Origin: Streptomyces graminofaciens
GTDB lineage: Bacteria > Actinomycetota > Actinomycetes > Streptomycetales > Streptomycetaceae
DNA length: 64,000 nt
Direction of reading: 5' to 3'
NCBI RefSeq assembly: GCF_030294945.1
Contig: NZ_AP018448.1
Location: 9,520,501-9,584,500, forward strand
How positions within the stretch are numbered: the stretch's first letter is position 1; each line of letters begins with the position of its first letter. Under the pieces are notes generated by a model. It had not been told where the DNA came from. It searched no databases and worked only from the letters and a program-made list of their open reading frames with translations. A program made the translations under genes and the position numbers. Positions 47,035 through 54,936 of the stretch are shown here, one piece after another.

Positions 47035-47676
47035 GTGACCGCCGAGTCGCCCCAGCCAGACGACGACAAGTCGCACGTGCCTCCGCTGACGACCCGTGTC
47101 GTCATCGCCGAGGACGAGGCGCTGATCCGTCTCGACCTCAAGGAGATGCTCGAAGAGGAGGGCTACTCGGTCGTAGGCGAGGCCGGTGACGGCGAGCAGG
47201 CGATCGAGCTGGCCCGGGAGCACCAGCCCGACCTGGTGATTCTCGATGTGAAGATGCCGAAGCTCGATGGGATCTCCGCTGCCGAGAAGATCGCCGAGGA
47301 GCGCATCGCGCCCGTGCTGATGCTGACCGCCTTCTCGCAGCGGGATCTCGTCGAGCGGGCCCGTGATGCCGGGGCCATGGCGTACCTCGTGAAGCCGTTC
47401 AGCAAGAGCGACGTCGTACCTGCCATCGAGATGGCTGTTTCGCGGTTCACCGAGCTGAAGGAGCTGGAGAAGGAGGTCGCCGACCTCACCCTCCGCCTGG
47501 AGACCCGCAAGTTGGTCGACCGTGCCAAGTCCATCCTGCAGACGGAGTACGGGCTGACCGAGCCGGCCGCGTTCCGGTGGATCCAGAAGACGTCGATGGA
47601 TCGCCGTATGTCGATGCAGCAGGTCGCGGAGGCGGTCATTCAGGACGCCGACGAGAAGAAGGCCGCCAAGGGCTGA
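47035..47676 (+). CDS. pdtaR: ANTAR-domain response regulator (PdtaR-like)
   Basis: 213 residues: receiver domain with E26-D27, phospho-acceptor D71 in LVILDVKMPK, LTAFSQ and the lysine of VKPFSK; then a coiled-coil linker (ELKELEKEVADLTLRLETRKLVDRAK) and a C-terminal ANTAR RNA-binding domain (LQTEYGLTEPAAFRWIQKTSMDRRMSMQQVAEAVI). PdtaR, when phosphorylated, binds paired hairpins in mRNA to prevent termination. GTG 47035 has GAGGAG upstream. It stands alone; the PdtaS kinase gene is not in this window. A 15-bp-stem terminator follows. Confidence 0.92.
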   Translation: MTAESPQPDDDKSHVPPLTTRVVIAEDEALIRLDLKEMLEEEGYSVVGEAGDGEQAIELAREHQPDLVILDVKMPKLDGISAAEKIAEERIAPVLMLTAFSQRDLVERARDAGAMAYLVKPFSKSDVVPAIEMAVSRFTELKELEKEVADLTLRLETRKLVDRAKSILQTEYGLTEPAAFRWIQKTSMDRRMSMQQVAEAVIQDADEKKAAKG

Positions 47677-47697
47677 CCCCGGCAGTCGTAGAACGAG

Positions 47698-47735
47698 CGA
47701 GGCCCGCACCCCCTTCCAAAGGGGTGCGGGCCTCG
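47698..47735. terminator. Two-way terminator between pdtaR and livF
   Basis: Perfect 15-bp stem CGAGGCCCGCACCCC / GGGGTGCGGGCCTCG with an 8-base loop, between convergent genes. T tracts are short, as usual in Streptomyces. Confidence 0.85.
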
Positions 47736-47759
47736 TCGTGGGTGCTACGGCGTTGGACT

Positions 47760-48476
47760 TCAGTCCTCGCCGAGGTACGCCTTGCGGACCGACTCGTCGT
47801 GGAGCAGGTCCTGGCCCGAGCCGGAGAGGACGATCTTGCCGACCTCCATGACGTGGCCGTGGTCGGCGAGGGAGAGTGCGGCCTGGGCGTTCTGCTCGAT
47901 GAGCAGGATGGTGGTGCCCTGGGACTTGAGTTCCTGGATGGTCGCCATGATCTTCTGCATCATGATCGGCGAGAGGCCCATCGAGGGCTCGTCCAGCATC
48001 AGCAGCTTCGGCTGGGACATCAGGGCGCGTCCCATTGCCAGCATCTGCTGTTCGCCGCCGGAGAGGGTTCCTGCGGCCTGCTTCCTGCGTTCGCCCAGGA
48101 TGGGGAAGAGGTCGTAGGCGCGCTGGATGTCCTTCTCGATGCCTTCCTTGTCGTTGCGGAGGAAGGCGCCGAGGCGGAGGTTGTCCTCGATCGTCATGCG
48201 GGGGAAGATGTGGCGCCCCTCGGGGGAGTGGGCCAGTCCCAGTGCGACGATCTTGTGGGCGGGGATCTTGTTGAGGACTTTGCCCTCGAACTTGATCTGG
48301 CCGCCGAGGGGGGTCAGGAGTCCGGAGAGGGTGCGCAGGGTGGTCGTCTTGCCGGCGCCGTTGGTGCCGATGAGGGTGACGACTTCGCCCGCGTTGACCT
48401 TGAACGAGATGCCCTTGACGGCCTCGATCTTGCCGTAGGCGACCCTGAGGTCGTCGACTTCGAGGAGTGCGGTCAC
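47760..48476 (-). CDS. livF: Branched-chain amino-acid ABC transporter, ATP-binding protein LivF
   Basis: 238-residue ATPase. Walker A is GTNGAGKTTT, the signature is LSGGEQQMLAMGRAL, Walker B is LLMLDEPSMGLSP, and the H-loop region is LLIEQNAQ. GTG 48476 overlaps the livG stop (GTGA). It is the last gene of livK-livH-livM-livG-livF and with LivG powers uptake of Leu, Ile, Val or related amides. Confidence 0.93.
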   Translation of the reverse strand: MTALLEVDDLRVAYGKIEAVKGISFKVNAGEVVTLIGTNGAGKTTTLRTLSGLLTPLGGQIKFEGKVLNKIPAHKIVALGLAHSPEGRHIFPRMTIEDNLRLGAFLRNDKEGIEKDIQRAYDLFPILGERRKQAAGTLSGGEQQMLAMGRALMSQPKLLMLDEPSMGLSPIMMQKIMATIQELKSQGTTILLIEQNAQAALSLADHGHVMEVGKIVLSGSGQDLLHDESVRKAYLGED

Positions 48477-49357
48477 TTCTCGTCCCCTTCCGTGGTGCTG
48501 TGCGCCTCGGCGTGGGCCTCTGCGGCTTCGACTTCGGCGGCTTCCTCCTTGCCGGGTGCGCCTTCGAAGGGGGTGCCGAGGTAGGCGGCGATGACGCGTT
48601 CGTCGGCCTGGACGATTTCGGCGCTGCCCTCGACGAGTTTTTCGCCTTGGACGAGCACGGCGACGCGGTCGCAGAGGTTCATGATGAACCGGATGTCGTG
48701 CTCGATGACGAGGATGGCGATGCCCTTGTCGCGGATGGCGAAGATGAGGTCTTCGGCGGCCCGCGTTTCCTGGGGGTTCATGCCGGCGGTGGGCTCGTCC
48801 AGGAGGAGGAGGCCGGGTTCGCTCGCGAGGGCCCGGGCGATTTCGAGCTTGCGCTGTTCGCCGTAGGGGAGGTTGCGGGCGAGGTGGTCGGCCTTGCTGG
48901 CGAGGCCGGTGAACTCGAGGAGTTCCATGGCTCGTTCGCGGGATTCCGCTTCGGCCTTCTTGAAGCCGGGGAGGCGGAGGAGGGCCGACCAGAGGCCTTC
49001 TTTGGTCCTGGTGTGGCGGCCGACGAGCACGTTTTCCAGGACGGTCATGTTGGCGAAGAGCCGGATGTTCTGGAAGGTGCGGGCGATGCCGGCCTGGGTG
49101 ACCAGGTGGGGCTTGGGCGGCAGGACGGTGTCCTTGTACTTGACCGTGCCGCTGGTGGGGACGTACAGGCCGGTGAGGCAGTTGAAGAAGGTGGTCTTGC
49201 CGGCGCCGTTGGGTCCGATGAGGCCGACGATCTCGCCGCTGTTGACGGTGAGGTCGACGTTGCGTACGGCGGTGAGGCCGCCGAAGCGCATGGTGACGCC
49301 GCCGGCGTCGAGCACCGTTGTGGTGGTGGCGGTGGTTGTGGTGGTCATCGCGGTCAC
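48473..49357 (-). CDS. livG: Branched-chain amino-acid ABC transporter, ATP-binding protein LivG
   Basis: 294 residues. Walker A GPNGAGKTTF, the LivG-type ARTFQNIRLF, signature LPYGEQRKLEIARAL, Walker B LLLLDEPTAGMNP and switch IEHDIRFIM. The first 14 residues are mostly threonine, and a Glu/Ala-rich tail of about 25 residues follows the ATPase. GTG 49357 overlaps the livM stop (GTGA). Confidence 0.93.
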   Translation of the reverse strand: MTAMTTTTTATTTTVLDAGGVTMRFGGLTAVRNVDLTVNSGEIVGLIGPNGAGKTTFFNCLTGLYVPTSGTVKYKDTVLPPKPHLVTQAGIARTFQNIRLFANMTVLENVLVGRHTRTKEGLWSALLRLPGFKKAEAESRERAMELLEFTGLASKADHLARNLPYGEQRKLEIARALASEPGLLLLDEPTAGMNPQETRAAEDLIFAIRDKGIAILVIEHDIRFIMNLCDRVAVLVQGEKLVEGSAEIVQADERVIAAYLGTPFEGAPGKEEAAEVEAAEAHAEAHSTTEGDEK

Positions 49358-51183
49358 GCCCCTGCCTTGGCGACGCCGGTGGCACCTTCGGGCAAGGGCT
49401 TGTCCTCGGGTACGTCGAGCTGTCCGGTCTCGTGGAATTCGAGCTGCTTCCTGCGGTCGGCGACCAGGCCTTCGGGGCGGAAGCGCATGAGGAACATGAG
49501 CGCGACGCCGAAGAGGAGGAGCTGGTAGTCCGCCATGAACTGCAGCTTGGCCGGGATGAGGTAGAGCAGCGCGGCGCCGACGAGGGGGCCGCTGATGGTG
49601 CCCATGCCGCCGAGGATGACCGCGGCGAGCAGGAAGGCCGAGTTGGGCGGTACGGAGCCGGCGAACTGGTACTGCTCGGGGGTCACGCTGTAGGAGACGT
49701 GGGCCTGGACGGTGCCGGCGAGGCCGGCGAGGGAGGCGCCGAGGGCGAAGGCGAGGAGCTTGAGGCGGAAGCCGTTGATGCCCATGGCGGTGGCGGCGGT
49801 CTCGTCCTCGCGGATGGCGACCCAGGCGCGGCCGATGCGGGATTCCGCGCTGCGGCGGAAGACCGTGACGACGACGGCTGTGAAGAACAGCATCAGCAGG
49901 TAGTAGTTGCCGGAGCGGGTGAGCTCGTGGCCGAGGACGTCGTGTGCTATCCCGAGGTTGAACCCGAAGAAGTCGAGGTCGGGGATGTTGGGGATGCCGT
50001 TGGAGCCGTTGGTGACGTCGGGTCCGCTGTTGCCGTTGAGGTTGTTCATGGTGATGCGGAAGATCTCACCGAAGCCGAGCGTCACGATGGCGAGGTAGTC
50101 GCCGCGCAGTCGCAGGGTGGGTGCGCCGATGACCACGCCGAAGATCAGCGAGGCGGCGGCGCCGGTGAGGACGGCGGCCCAGAAGGGGAATTGGACGCCG
50201 ATGCTCGACTGGGGTGAGCCGGAGACCAGGGCGGCGGCGTAGGCGCCGACTCCGAGGAAGGCGACGTAGCCGAGGTCGAGGAGGCCGGCGAGGCCGACGA
50301 CGATGTTGAGGCCGAGGGCGACGGTGGCGAAGATCAGGATGTTCGCGCCGATGAGGGCGAACTGGTCGTTGGTCTGGGTGAAGGGGAAGCAGATCGCGGC
50401 GGCGAAGGCGGCGGCGAGGGTGATGTTGCGGTGTTTGGCGGTGAGTGCCGAGAGTCGCTTGAGGAGTCCGGCGCGGCCGATGGCGGTGAAGCCGAAGGCG
50501 GCGGTGATGAGGAAGCCGATGAACAGCTCGGAGTCCTCGGTGGCGATGCCGTAGGCGAAGACGTACAGGCCGATGCCGAAGCCGGCGGCGATGATCAGGA
50601 TCTCGGCCCAGGCGGGGAGTTCCTTTGCCCTGCTGGGTGCGGGAGCTTTGAAGGGTTGGGTGATCCGTTCCCAGGTGCCGGGGTTGGGGTCGCTGTGGTC
50701 GTACGGCTGGTCGACGGGGAGGCCGAGGGCGCCGATGACGGCGATGAGGGCTCCGATGATGGAGACCCAGGCGCCGGGTTCGAGGTTGACGATGCCGCCG
50801 AGCTCGTAGGAGATGGCGCCGATGGCGTAGCCGGTGGTGCCGAAGACGCCGAGGGCGGTCCAGATGACCGGGCTGTTGGTGCCGCCGGGGGTGAGCCAGC
50901 CGAGGCCCTTGATTCCGTAGCCGGAGAGGGTGAACAGCAGGGTGAGGGCGGCGCCGACGAGGGTGAGGACCTGGAGGCCGCCGGGGTAGCCGGTGACGGT
51001 GAGGTTGCCGGGGAACTCGTCGGTCCAGGTCCAGGCGAGGAAGGTGCCGACGAGGGCGACGGCGGAGCCGCCGGCGGCGAGGGCGCGTGCCGCGGTGGGC
51101 GGCAGGGGGATGAGCGGTGTGGCTTCGGCGGTGTTCACCTTGGTGGTGTCCGCGGTCTGCTGTGCGGGGATCTTGGTGGTCAT
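49354..51183 (-). CDS. livM: Branched-chain amino-acid ABC transporter permease LivM, extended form
   Basis: 609 residues, far longer than the ~320-420 usual. Roughly residues 270-575 are the conserved LivM permease (ATVALGLNIVVGLAGLLDLGYVAFLGVGAY, RLRGDYLAIVTLGFGEI, the EAA-like AWVAIREDETAATAMGIN). The first 270 residues add six or so membrane helices of their own (FLAWTWTDEFPGNL, WTALGVFGTTGYAI, ILIIAAGFGIGLYVF). The start is ATG 51183, or GTG 51192 which overlaps the livH stop. It pairs with LivH in the membrane. Confidence 0.9.
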   Translation of the reverse strand: MTTKIPAQQTADTTKVNTAEATPLIPLPPTAARALAAGGSAVALVGTFLAWTWTDEFPGNLTVTGYPGGLQVLTLVGAALTLLFTLSGYGIKGLGWLTPGGTNSPVIWTALGVFGTTGYAIGAISYELGGIVNLEPGAWVSIIGALIAVIGALGLPVDQPYDHSDPNPGTWERITQPFKAPAPSRAKELPAWAEILIIAAGFGIGLYVFAYGIATEDSELFIGFLITAAFGFTAIGRAGLLKRLSALTAKHRNITLAAAFAAAICFPFTQTNDQFALIGANILIFATVALGLNIVVGLAGLLDLGYVAFLGVGAYAAALVSGSPQSSIGVQFPFWAAVLTGAAASLIFGVVIGAPTLRLRGDYLAIVTLGFGEIFRITMNNLNGNSGPDVTNGSNGIPNIPDLDFFGFNLGIAHDVLGHELTRSGNYYLLMLFFTAVVVTVFRRSAESRIGRAWVAIREDETAATAMGINGFRLKLLAFALGASLAGLAGTVQAHVSYSVTPEQYQFAGSVPPNSAFLLAAVILGGMGTISGPLVGAALLYLIPAKLQFMADYQLLLFGVALMFLMRFRPEGLVADRRKQLEFHETGQLDVPEDKPLPEGATGVAKAGA

Positions 51184-51188
51184 GCTTA

Positions 51189-52118
51189 TCACGCCCGATC
51201 CGCGACGCGTTCGCCGAGCAGGCCTTGTGGCCTGACGAGGAGGACGAGGATGAGCAGGCTGAATGCCCATACGTCCTTCCAGGCGCCGCCGCCGAAGAGG
51301 TCCATGCCGGGGATGTCGCCGACGTAGCCGATGGCGAGGGACTCGGCGACGCCGAGGACGATGCCGCCGAGCATGGCGCCGTAGATGTTGCCGATGCCGC
51401 CGAGGACGGCGGCGGTGAAGGCCTTGAGGCCCATGAGGAAGCCCATGCGGAAGCCGACCTGGCCGTTCTTGAGGCCGTAGGCGACGGCTGCGACGGCGGC
51501 GAACGCGGCGCCGATGGCGAAGGCCATGACGATGATGCGGTCGGTGTTGATGCCCATGAGCTTGGCGGTGTCGGGGTCCTGGGCGGTGGCCTGCATGCCG
51601 CGGCCGGAGCGGGTCTTCGTGACGAAGAGGCCGAGGGCGACCATGCAGAGGGGTGCGGCGATGAGGACGAAGAGGTCGCTGCGCTGGATGTTGGCGCCGA
51701 GGAACTCGATGGGGCCGCCTTCGAACTGCGGGAAGGGGATGTCCTTCTTGGCGTCCGGGTACCACTTCCATACGACCTGCTGGAGGACGATGGAGAGGCC
51801 GATGGCGGTGATGAGGGGGGCGAGGCGTGGTGCGGTGCGCAGGGGCCGGTAGGCGAAGCGTTCCGCTGCGGTGGCGACGCCGACGGATACGAGTACGCCG
51901 CCGAGGATCATGAGGGGTATGGCGGCGCCGAGGGCGAAGCTGTCGGGGAGCCAGACGTGGACGGTGAGGGCCCCGAAGCCCCCGACCATGAAGATCTCGC
52001 CGTGGGCGAAGTTGATGAGCTGGACGATGCCGTAGACCATCGTGTAGCCGATCGCGATGAGTCCGTACATCGCGCCGAGGATGAGTCCATTGGCCAGCTG
52101 TTGCGGCAGTTCGTTCAC
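51189..52118 (-). CDS. livH: Branched-chain amino-acid ABC transporter permease LivH
   Basis: 309 residues, about eight membrane helices. GLILGAMYGLIAIGYTMVYGIVQLINFAHGE is the LivH start, and RGMQATAQDPDTAKLMGIN is the coupling loop to the ATPases. GTG 52118 has GGAGG upstream. A stable hairpin in the 113-bp gap after livK suggests lower expression of livH-F than of the binding protein. Confidence 0.93.
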   Translation of the reverse strand: MNELPQQLANGLILGAMYGLIAIGYTMVYGIVQLINFAHGEIFMVGGFGALTVHVWLPDSFALGAAIPLMILGGVLVSVGVATAAERFAYRPLRTAPRLAPLITAIGLSIVLQQVVWKWYPDAKKDIPFPQFEGGPIEFLGANIQRSDLFVLIAAPLCMVALGLFVTKTRSGRGMQATAQDPDTAKLMGINTDRIIVMAFAIGAAFAAVAAVAYGLKNGQVGFRMGFLMGLKAFTAAVLGGIGNIYGAMLGGIVLGVAESLAIGYVGDIPGMDLFGGGAWKDVWAFSLLILVLLVRPQGLLGERVADRA

Positions 52119-52151
52119 CGCAGGGCCTCCGTGGAGTGGTTCGGATATGGC

Positions 52152-52187
52152 GCCGCGCGGGAGCGCTGGTGGGCACTCCCGCGCGGC
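52152..52187 (-). terminator. Hairpin between livK and livH (attenuator or mRNA stabiliser)
   Basis: Perfect 12-bp stem GCCGCGCGGGAG / CTCCCGCGCGGC with a 12-base loop and no T tract, in the livK-livH gap. Such hairpins protect the upstream binding-protein message and reduce read-through. Confidence 0.65.
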
Positions 52188-52231
52188 CTGGATCAATGTG
52201 GGTGGGAGTTGTTGTCGACTCCCTCCGGGGC

Positions 52232-53461
52232 TCAGCTGACCTTGGTCTCCGCGCTGTACTCGGGGACCCAGGCGTTCTTCTCGACCTTGTAGGCGGTCAT
52301 CATCGTGTTGGTGGTGTCACCGAACTCGTCGAAGGAGATGGTGCCGGTGACGCCGTCGAACTTGACCTTGGCCATGGCGTCCAGGACGGCCTTGCGACCG
52401 TCGGAGGGGAGCTTGCCGTCGTTGGCCTCGACCGCGAGCTTCACGGCCTCGATGATGGCCCAGGTGGCGTCGTAGGTGAGGCCGCCGTAGGCCTCGTAGG
52501 CGTCCTTGTAGCCGGCTGCGTCGTAGGCCTTGATGAAGTCCTTGGCGGAGTCGAGCTGCTCGACGGGCTTGCCGACGGAGGTGGCGAGGTCGCCTTCGGC
52601 CTTCTTGTTGAGCTTGGGGAACTCGCCGGAGTAGATGCCGTCGCCGCCCATGAGCGGGATGTTCTGGCCGCTGTCCTTGAGCTGCTGGCTCAGGGGGGCG
52701 GCGGCGGGGTACTCACCGCCGTAGTAGAGGGCCTTGGCGCCGGTCTTCTTGATCTTGGCGACGACGGCGTTGAAGTCGCGGTCGTCGGGGTTGATGTGGT
52801 CGCTGCCGACGATCTCGCCGCCGAGCTTGGTGTAGTTCGCCTTGAAGGAGGCGGCCAGGCCGGCGCCGTAGGTCTTCTGGTCGTCGATCAGGTACGTCTT
52901 CTTGATGCCGGCCTTGGAGTACAGGTACTCGGCGGCGAAGGCGCCCTGGATCTCGTCCGTGGTGGCGGTGCGGAAGAAGGTCTTGAACTGGCGGACCGAG
53001 TCGCCGGTCTTCCAGCCGTCGCCCTGGGTCAGCTCGGTGCCCGTGTTGGCGGGGGAGACCTGGGTGAGGCCGGCGTCGTTGAAGGGCTTCTGCATCTGCT
53101 GGGAGACGCTGGAGTTCAGGGGGCCGACGACGCCGAGGACGTCCTTGTCGCTGATGAACTTCTGGGCGTTCTGCTGGCCGACGGAGGGCTGCGCCTGGTC
53201 GTCGAGCGCCTCGATCTTGAACTCGACGCCGTCGACGTAGTTCTTCTTGTTGGCCGTCTTGGCGGCCAGGTCGGCGGAGTTCTGGATGCCGAGGCCGAGG
53301 GCCGACAGGTCGCCGCTGAGCGGGGCGTCGACGCCGATGACAACAGTGGTCTTGTCGCCGCTGCTGCCCTTGTTGTCGTCGTCTCGCGACCCGCAGGCGC
53401 TGAGTGTCAGCGATCCCGCCGCGATGGCGGCGGTGATTGCGATGATCGAACGTTGACGCAC
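52232..53461 (-). CDS. livK: Branched-chain amino-acid ABC transporter, substrate-binding lipoprotein LivK
   Basis: 409 residues. The signal peptide ends in a lipobox, LTLSAC23, so Lgt (4016-5011 in this window) should lipidate it. The mature protein is a periplasmic-binding-protein type I fold: VVIGVDAPLSGDLSALGLG, VVGPLNSSVSQQMQKPFNDAG, FFRTATTDEIQGAFAAEYL. GTG 53461 has AAAGGA upstream. First gene of the operon; a possible TAGAGT -10 lies near 53566-53571 on the minus strand. Confidence 0.93.
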   Translation of the reverse strand: MRQRSIIAITAAIAAGSLTLSACGSRDDDNKGSSGDKTTVVIGVDAPLSGDLSALGLGIQNSADLAAKTANKKNYVDGVEFKIEALDDQAQPSVGQQNAQKFISDKDVLGVVGPLNSSVSQQMQKPFNDAGLTQVSPANTGTELTQGDGWKTGDSVRQFKTFFRTATTDEIQGAFAAEYLYSKAGIKKTYLIDDQKTYGAGLAASFKANYTKLGGEIVGSDHINPDDRDFNAVVAKIKKTGAKALYYGGEYPAAAPLSQQLKDSGQNIPLMGGDGIYSGEFPKLNKKAEGDLATSVGKPVEQLDSAKDFIKAYDAAGYKDAYEAYGGLTYDATWAIIEAVKLAVEANDGKLPSDGRKAVLDAMAKVKFDGVTGTISFDEFGDTTNTMMTAYKVEKNAWVPEYSAETKVS

Positions 53462-53902
53462 GAATCAGGTCCTTTCCCTGGCACGGCGGCCCCCCATGGA
53501 ACTCGCCGAGTCGAGCGCCGGTCCGAAGGGTGGCTTCGAATCCGGTGGCGCGGTGACTGGCGGTGACTCTAAGCGGCGCTGGGGAACATGGAGGAGACTC
53601 TGGCCAAGGCTGTGACGCTCTTGTTATGACACGAGGTAATGCAGAGCGGTACTCAGCGGGTGGATGTGCGAATTTTCGGTTGATTCGTCCTGTCCACATA
53701 GTGAGAAACCGCAGGAACGTTGTGCATGACTTCAGGAGTGTCCGGGGTTTTGGTGATGACCCCGGTCGTTGCTGGAGGCGACTTGAAACGCTTGCGTCGC
53801 CTCCGTGGGCGTATTGCATGCGTATTACGCAGAGTTACGCCCGGGAAAGGAAGAGGCCCTTTTCCCGTGATTGGTTGCCCGCGGCGTGAAAGCGGACTCC
53901 GG
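53462..53902. other. Intergenic region with three successive hairpins; no convincing gene
   Basis: This 441-bp gap, clearly lower in GC than its surroundings, has three hairpins in a row: 53742-53765 (CCGGGGT / ACCCCGG), 53774-53804 (GGAGGCGAC / GTCGCCTCC) and 53807-53842 (GGGCGTA / TACGCCC). A 108-codon plus-strand frame across it has no family look or ribosome site. It may hold the livK leader, a small RNA, or the lipoprotein gene's terminators. Confidence 0.5.
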
Positions 53903-54304
53903 TCAGCCCCAGGGCGCTCCTGTCGGTCCGCCGTCGCGGTAGCGCTTCTCGCACAGTGCGCCCGCCCTGGTGTCGATGACCCGTTCCGCCGCCTTCCGGC
54001 CCGCCCGCTTCCGCTCCTCACGGGCCGCGTCCACCACCTCGCGGAGGATCTCGTACTGCCCGTCGGACAGCCCCGTCGACTGGTAGTCGCCGTAGGTGTC
54101 GCCGGTCAGTGTCCGCCGTGACCAGTAGGCGACGAGCCGCGTACAGATCTCCTCGGGCGGTGTGGCCGACGGCGACGGTGAGGCGGAACCGGCCCGCGAG
54201 CCGCTGTCCGGCGAACCCGACTTGCCGCATCCGGTGGCCGGCACGCCGGTCAGGAGCGCCATTGTGAGCACCGCCCCCGCTCGGACGGCTCCCCGTGTTC
54301 CCAT
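53903..54304 (-). CDS. Small putative lipoprotein
   Basis: 133 residues. A short basic start, hydrophobic segment and lipobox-like PATGC26 suggest a lipoprotein, followed by a Ser/Gly/Pro linker. The mature part has two cysteines (EEICTRLVAYW and AGALCEKRYRD) that could form a disulphide, and a charged helix (ILREVVDAAREERKRAGRKAAERVID). ATG 54304 begins the frame. I know no function; family recognition is limited to a Streptomyces-style conserved hypothetical lipoprotein. Confidence 0.7.
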   Translation of the reverse strand: MGTRGAVRAGAVLTMALLTGVPATGCGKSGSPDSGSRAGSASPSPSATPPEEICTRLVAYWSRRTLTGDTYGDYQSTGLSDGQYEILREVVDAAREERKRAGRKAAERVIDTRAGALCEKRYRDGGPTGAPWG

Positions 54305-54398
54305 GCCTCGACGCTATGCCGTCGGGCGTGCGGGTTCAACGCCGTGGAACGGCAGGCGTGTTGGGGGGCGCCGGGGCGTCCGGCATATGGACGCCGCA

Positions 54399-54863
54399 CT
54401 ACGCGCCGATCTTCGCGTCCCGCAGCAGACAGGTCAGCCGCGCGGTGCACACCCGGTTGCCCTCCTCGTCGCTGATGACGATCTCGTACGTCGCCGTCGA
54501 GCGCCCCCGGTGCACCGGCGTGGCCACACCGGTCACCAGGCCGGACCGTACGCCTCGGTGGTGCGTGCAGTTCAGGTCGACGCCCACGGCGATCTTGGTG
54601 CTGCCGGCGTGCAGCATCGAGCCGACGGAGCCCAGGGTCTCCGCCAGCACGGCCGACGCCCCGCCGTGGAGCAGCCCGTACGGCTGGGTGTTGCCCTCCA
54701 CGGGCATTCTGCCGACGACGCGGTCGGCCGAGGCCTCCACGATCTGTACGCCCATGCGGGTGCCGAGGTGCCCCGCGGAGAACATGGCGACCACGTCGAT
54801 GCCGAGGGCCGCGTACTCGTCTATGACCTCTTGCGGGAACTGCACGTGGTGTTGCTCGCCCAT
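54399..54863 (-). CDS. PaaI-type hotdog-fold thioesterase
   Basis: 154 residues. The hotdog core is VEGNTQPYGLLHGGASAVLAETLGS, with the catalytic acid and the LHGG loop, then VGVDLNCTHHRGVRSG and EGNRVCTARLTCLL. It hydrolyses acyl- or aryl-CoA thioesters in the cytoplasm. ATG 54863 has GGAG upstream; an in-frame GTG/CTG region before it overlaps the operator. A perfect palindrome at 54917-54936 suggests repression by a TetR regulator not present here. Confidence 0.87.
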   Translation of the reverse strand: MGEQHHVQFPQEVIDEYAALGIDVVAMFSAGHLGTRMGVQIVEASADRVVGRMPVEGNTQPYGLLHGGASAVLAETLGSVGSMLHAGSTKIAVGVDLNCTHHRGVRSGLVTGVATPVHRGRSTATYEIVISDEEGNRVCTARLTCLLRDAKIGA

Positions 54864-54916
54864 GGGGCTCCGTTCATCGTCGGTCGGTGCGCCGCCGGCG
54901 GTCGCGCCACCGGCCT

Positions 54917-54936
54917 GACTGAGCAAACGCTCAGTC
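54917..54936. promoter_or_regulatory. TetR-type palindrome upstream of the thioesterase gene
   Basis: GACTGAGC-AAAC-GCTCAGTC, a perfect 8-bp inverted repeat, 54 bases upstream of the thioesterase start. It includes the TGA stop of the formate-dehydrogenase-like gene (54931-54933). The TGAGC-N4-GCTCA core is typical of TetR-family operators. Confidence 0.6.

Noticed and set aside
53563..53889. 108-codon plus-strand frame upstream of livK
   Set aside because: No ribosome site, no family resemblance and codon use unlike its neighbours; it also crosses three hairpins better explained as regulatory structure.
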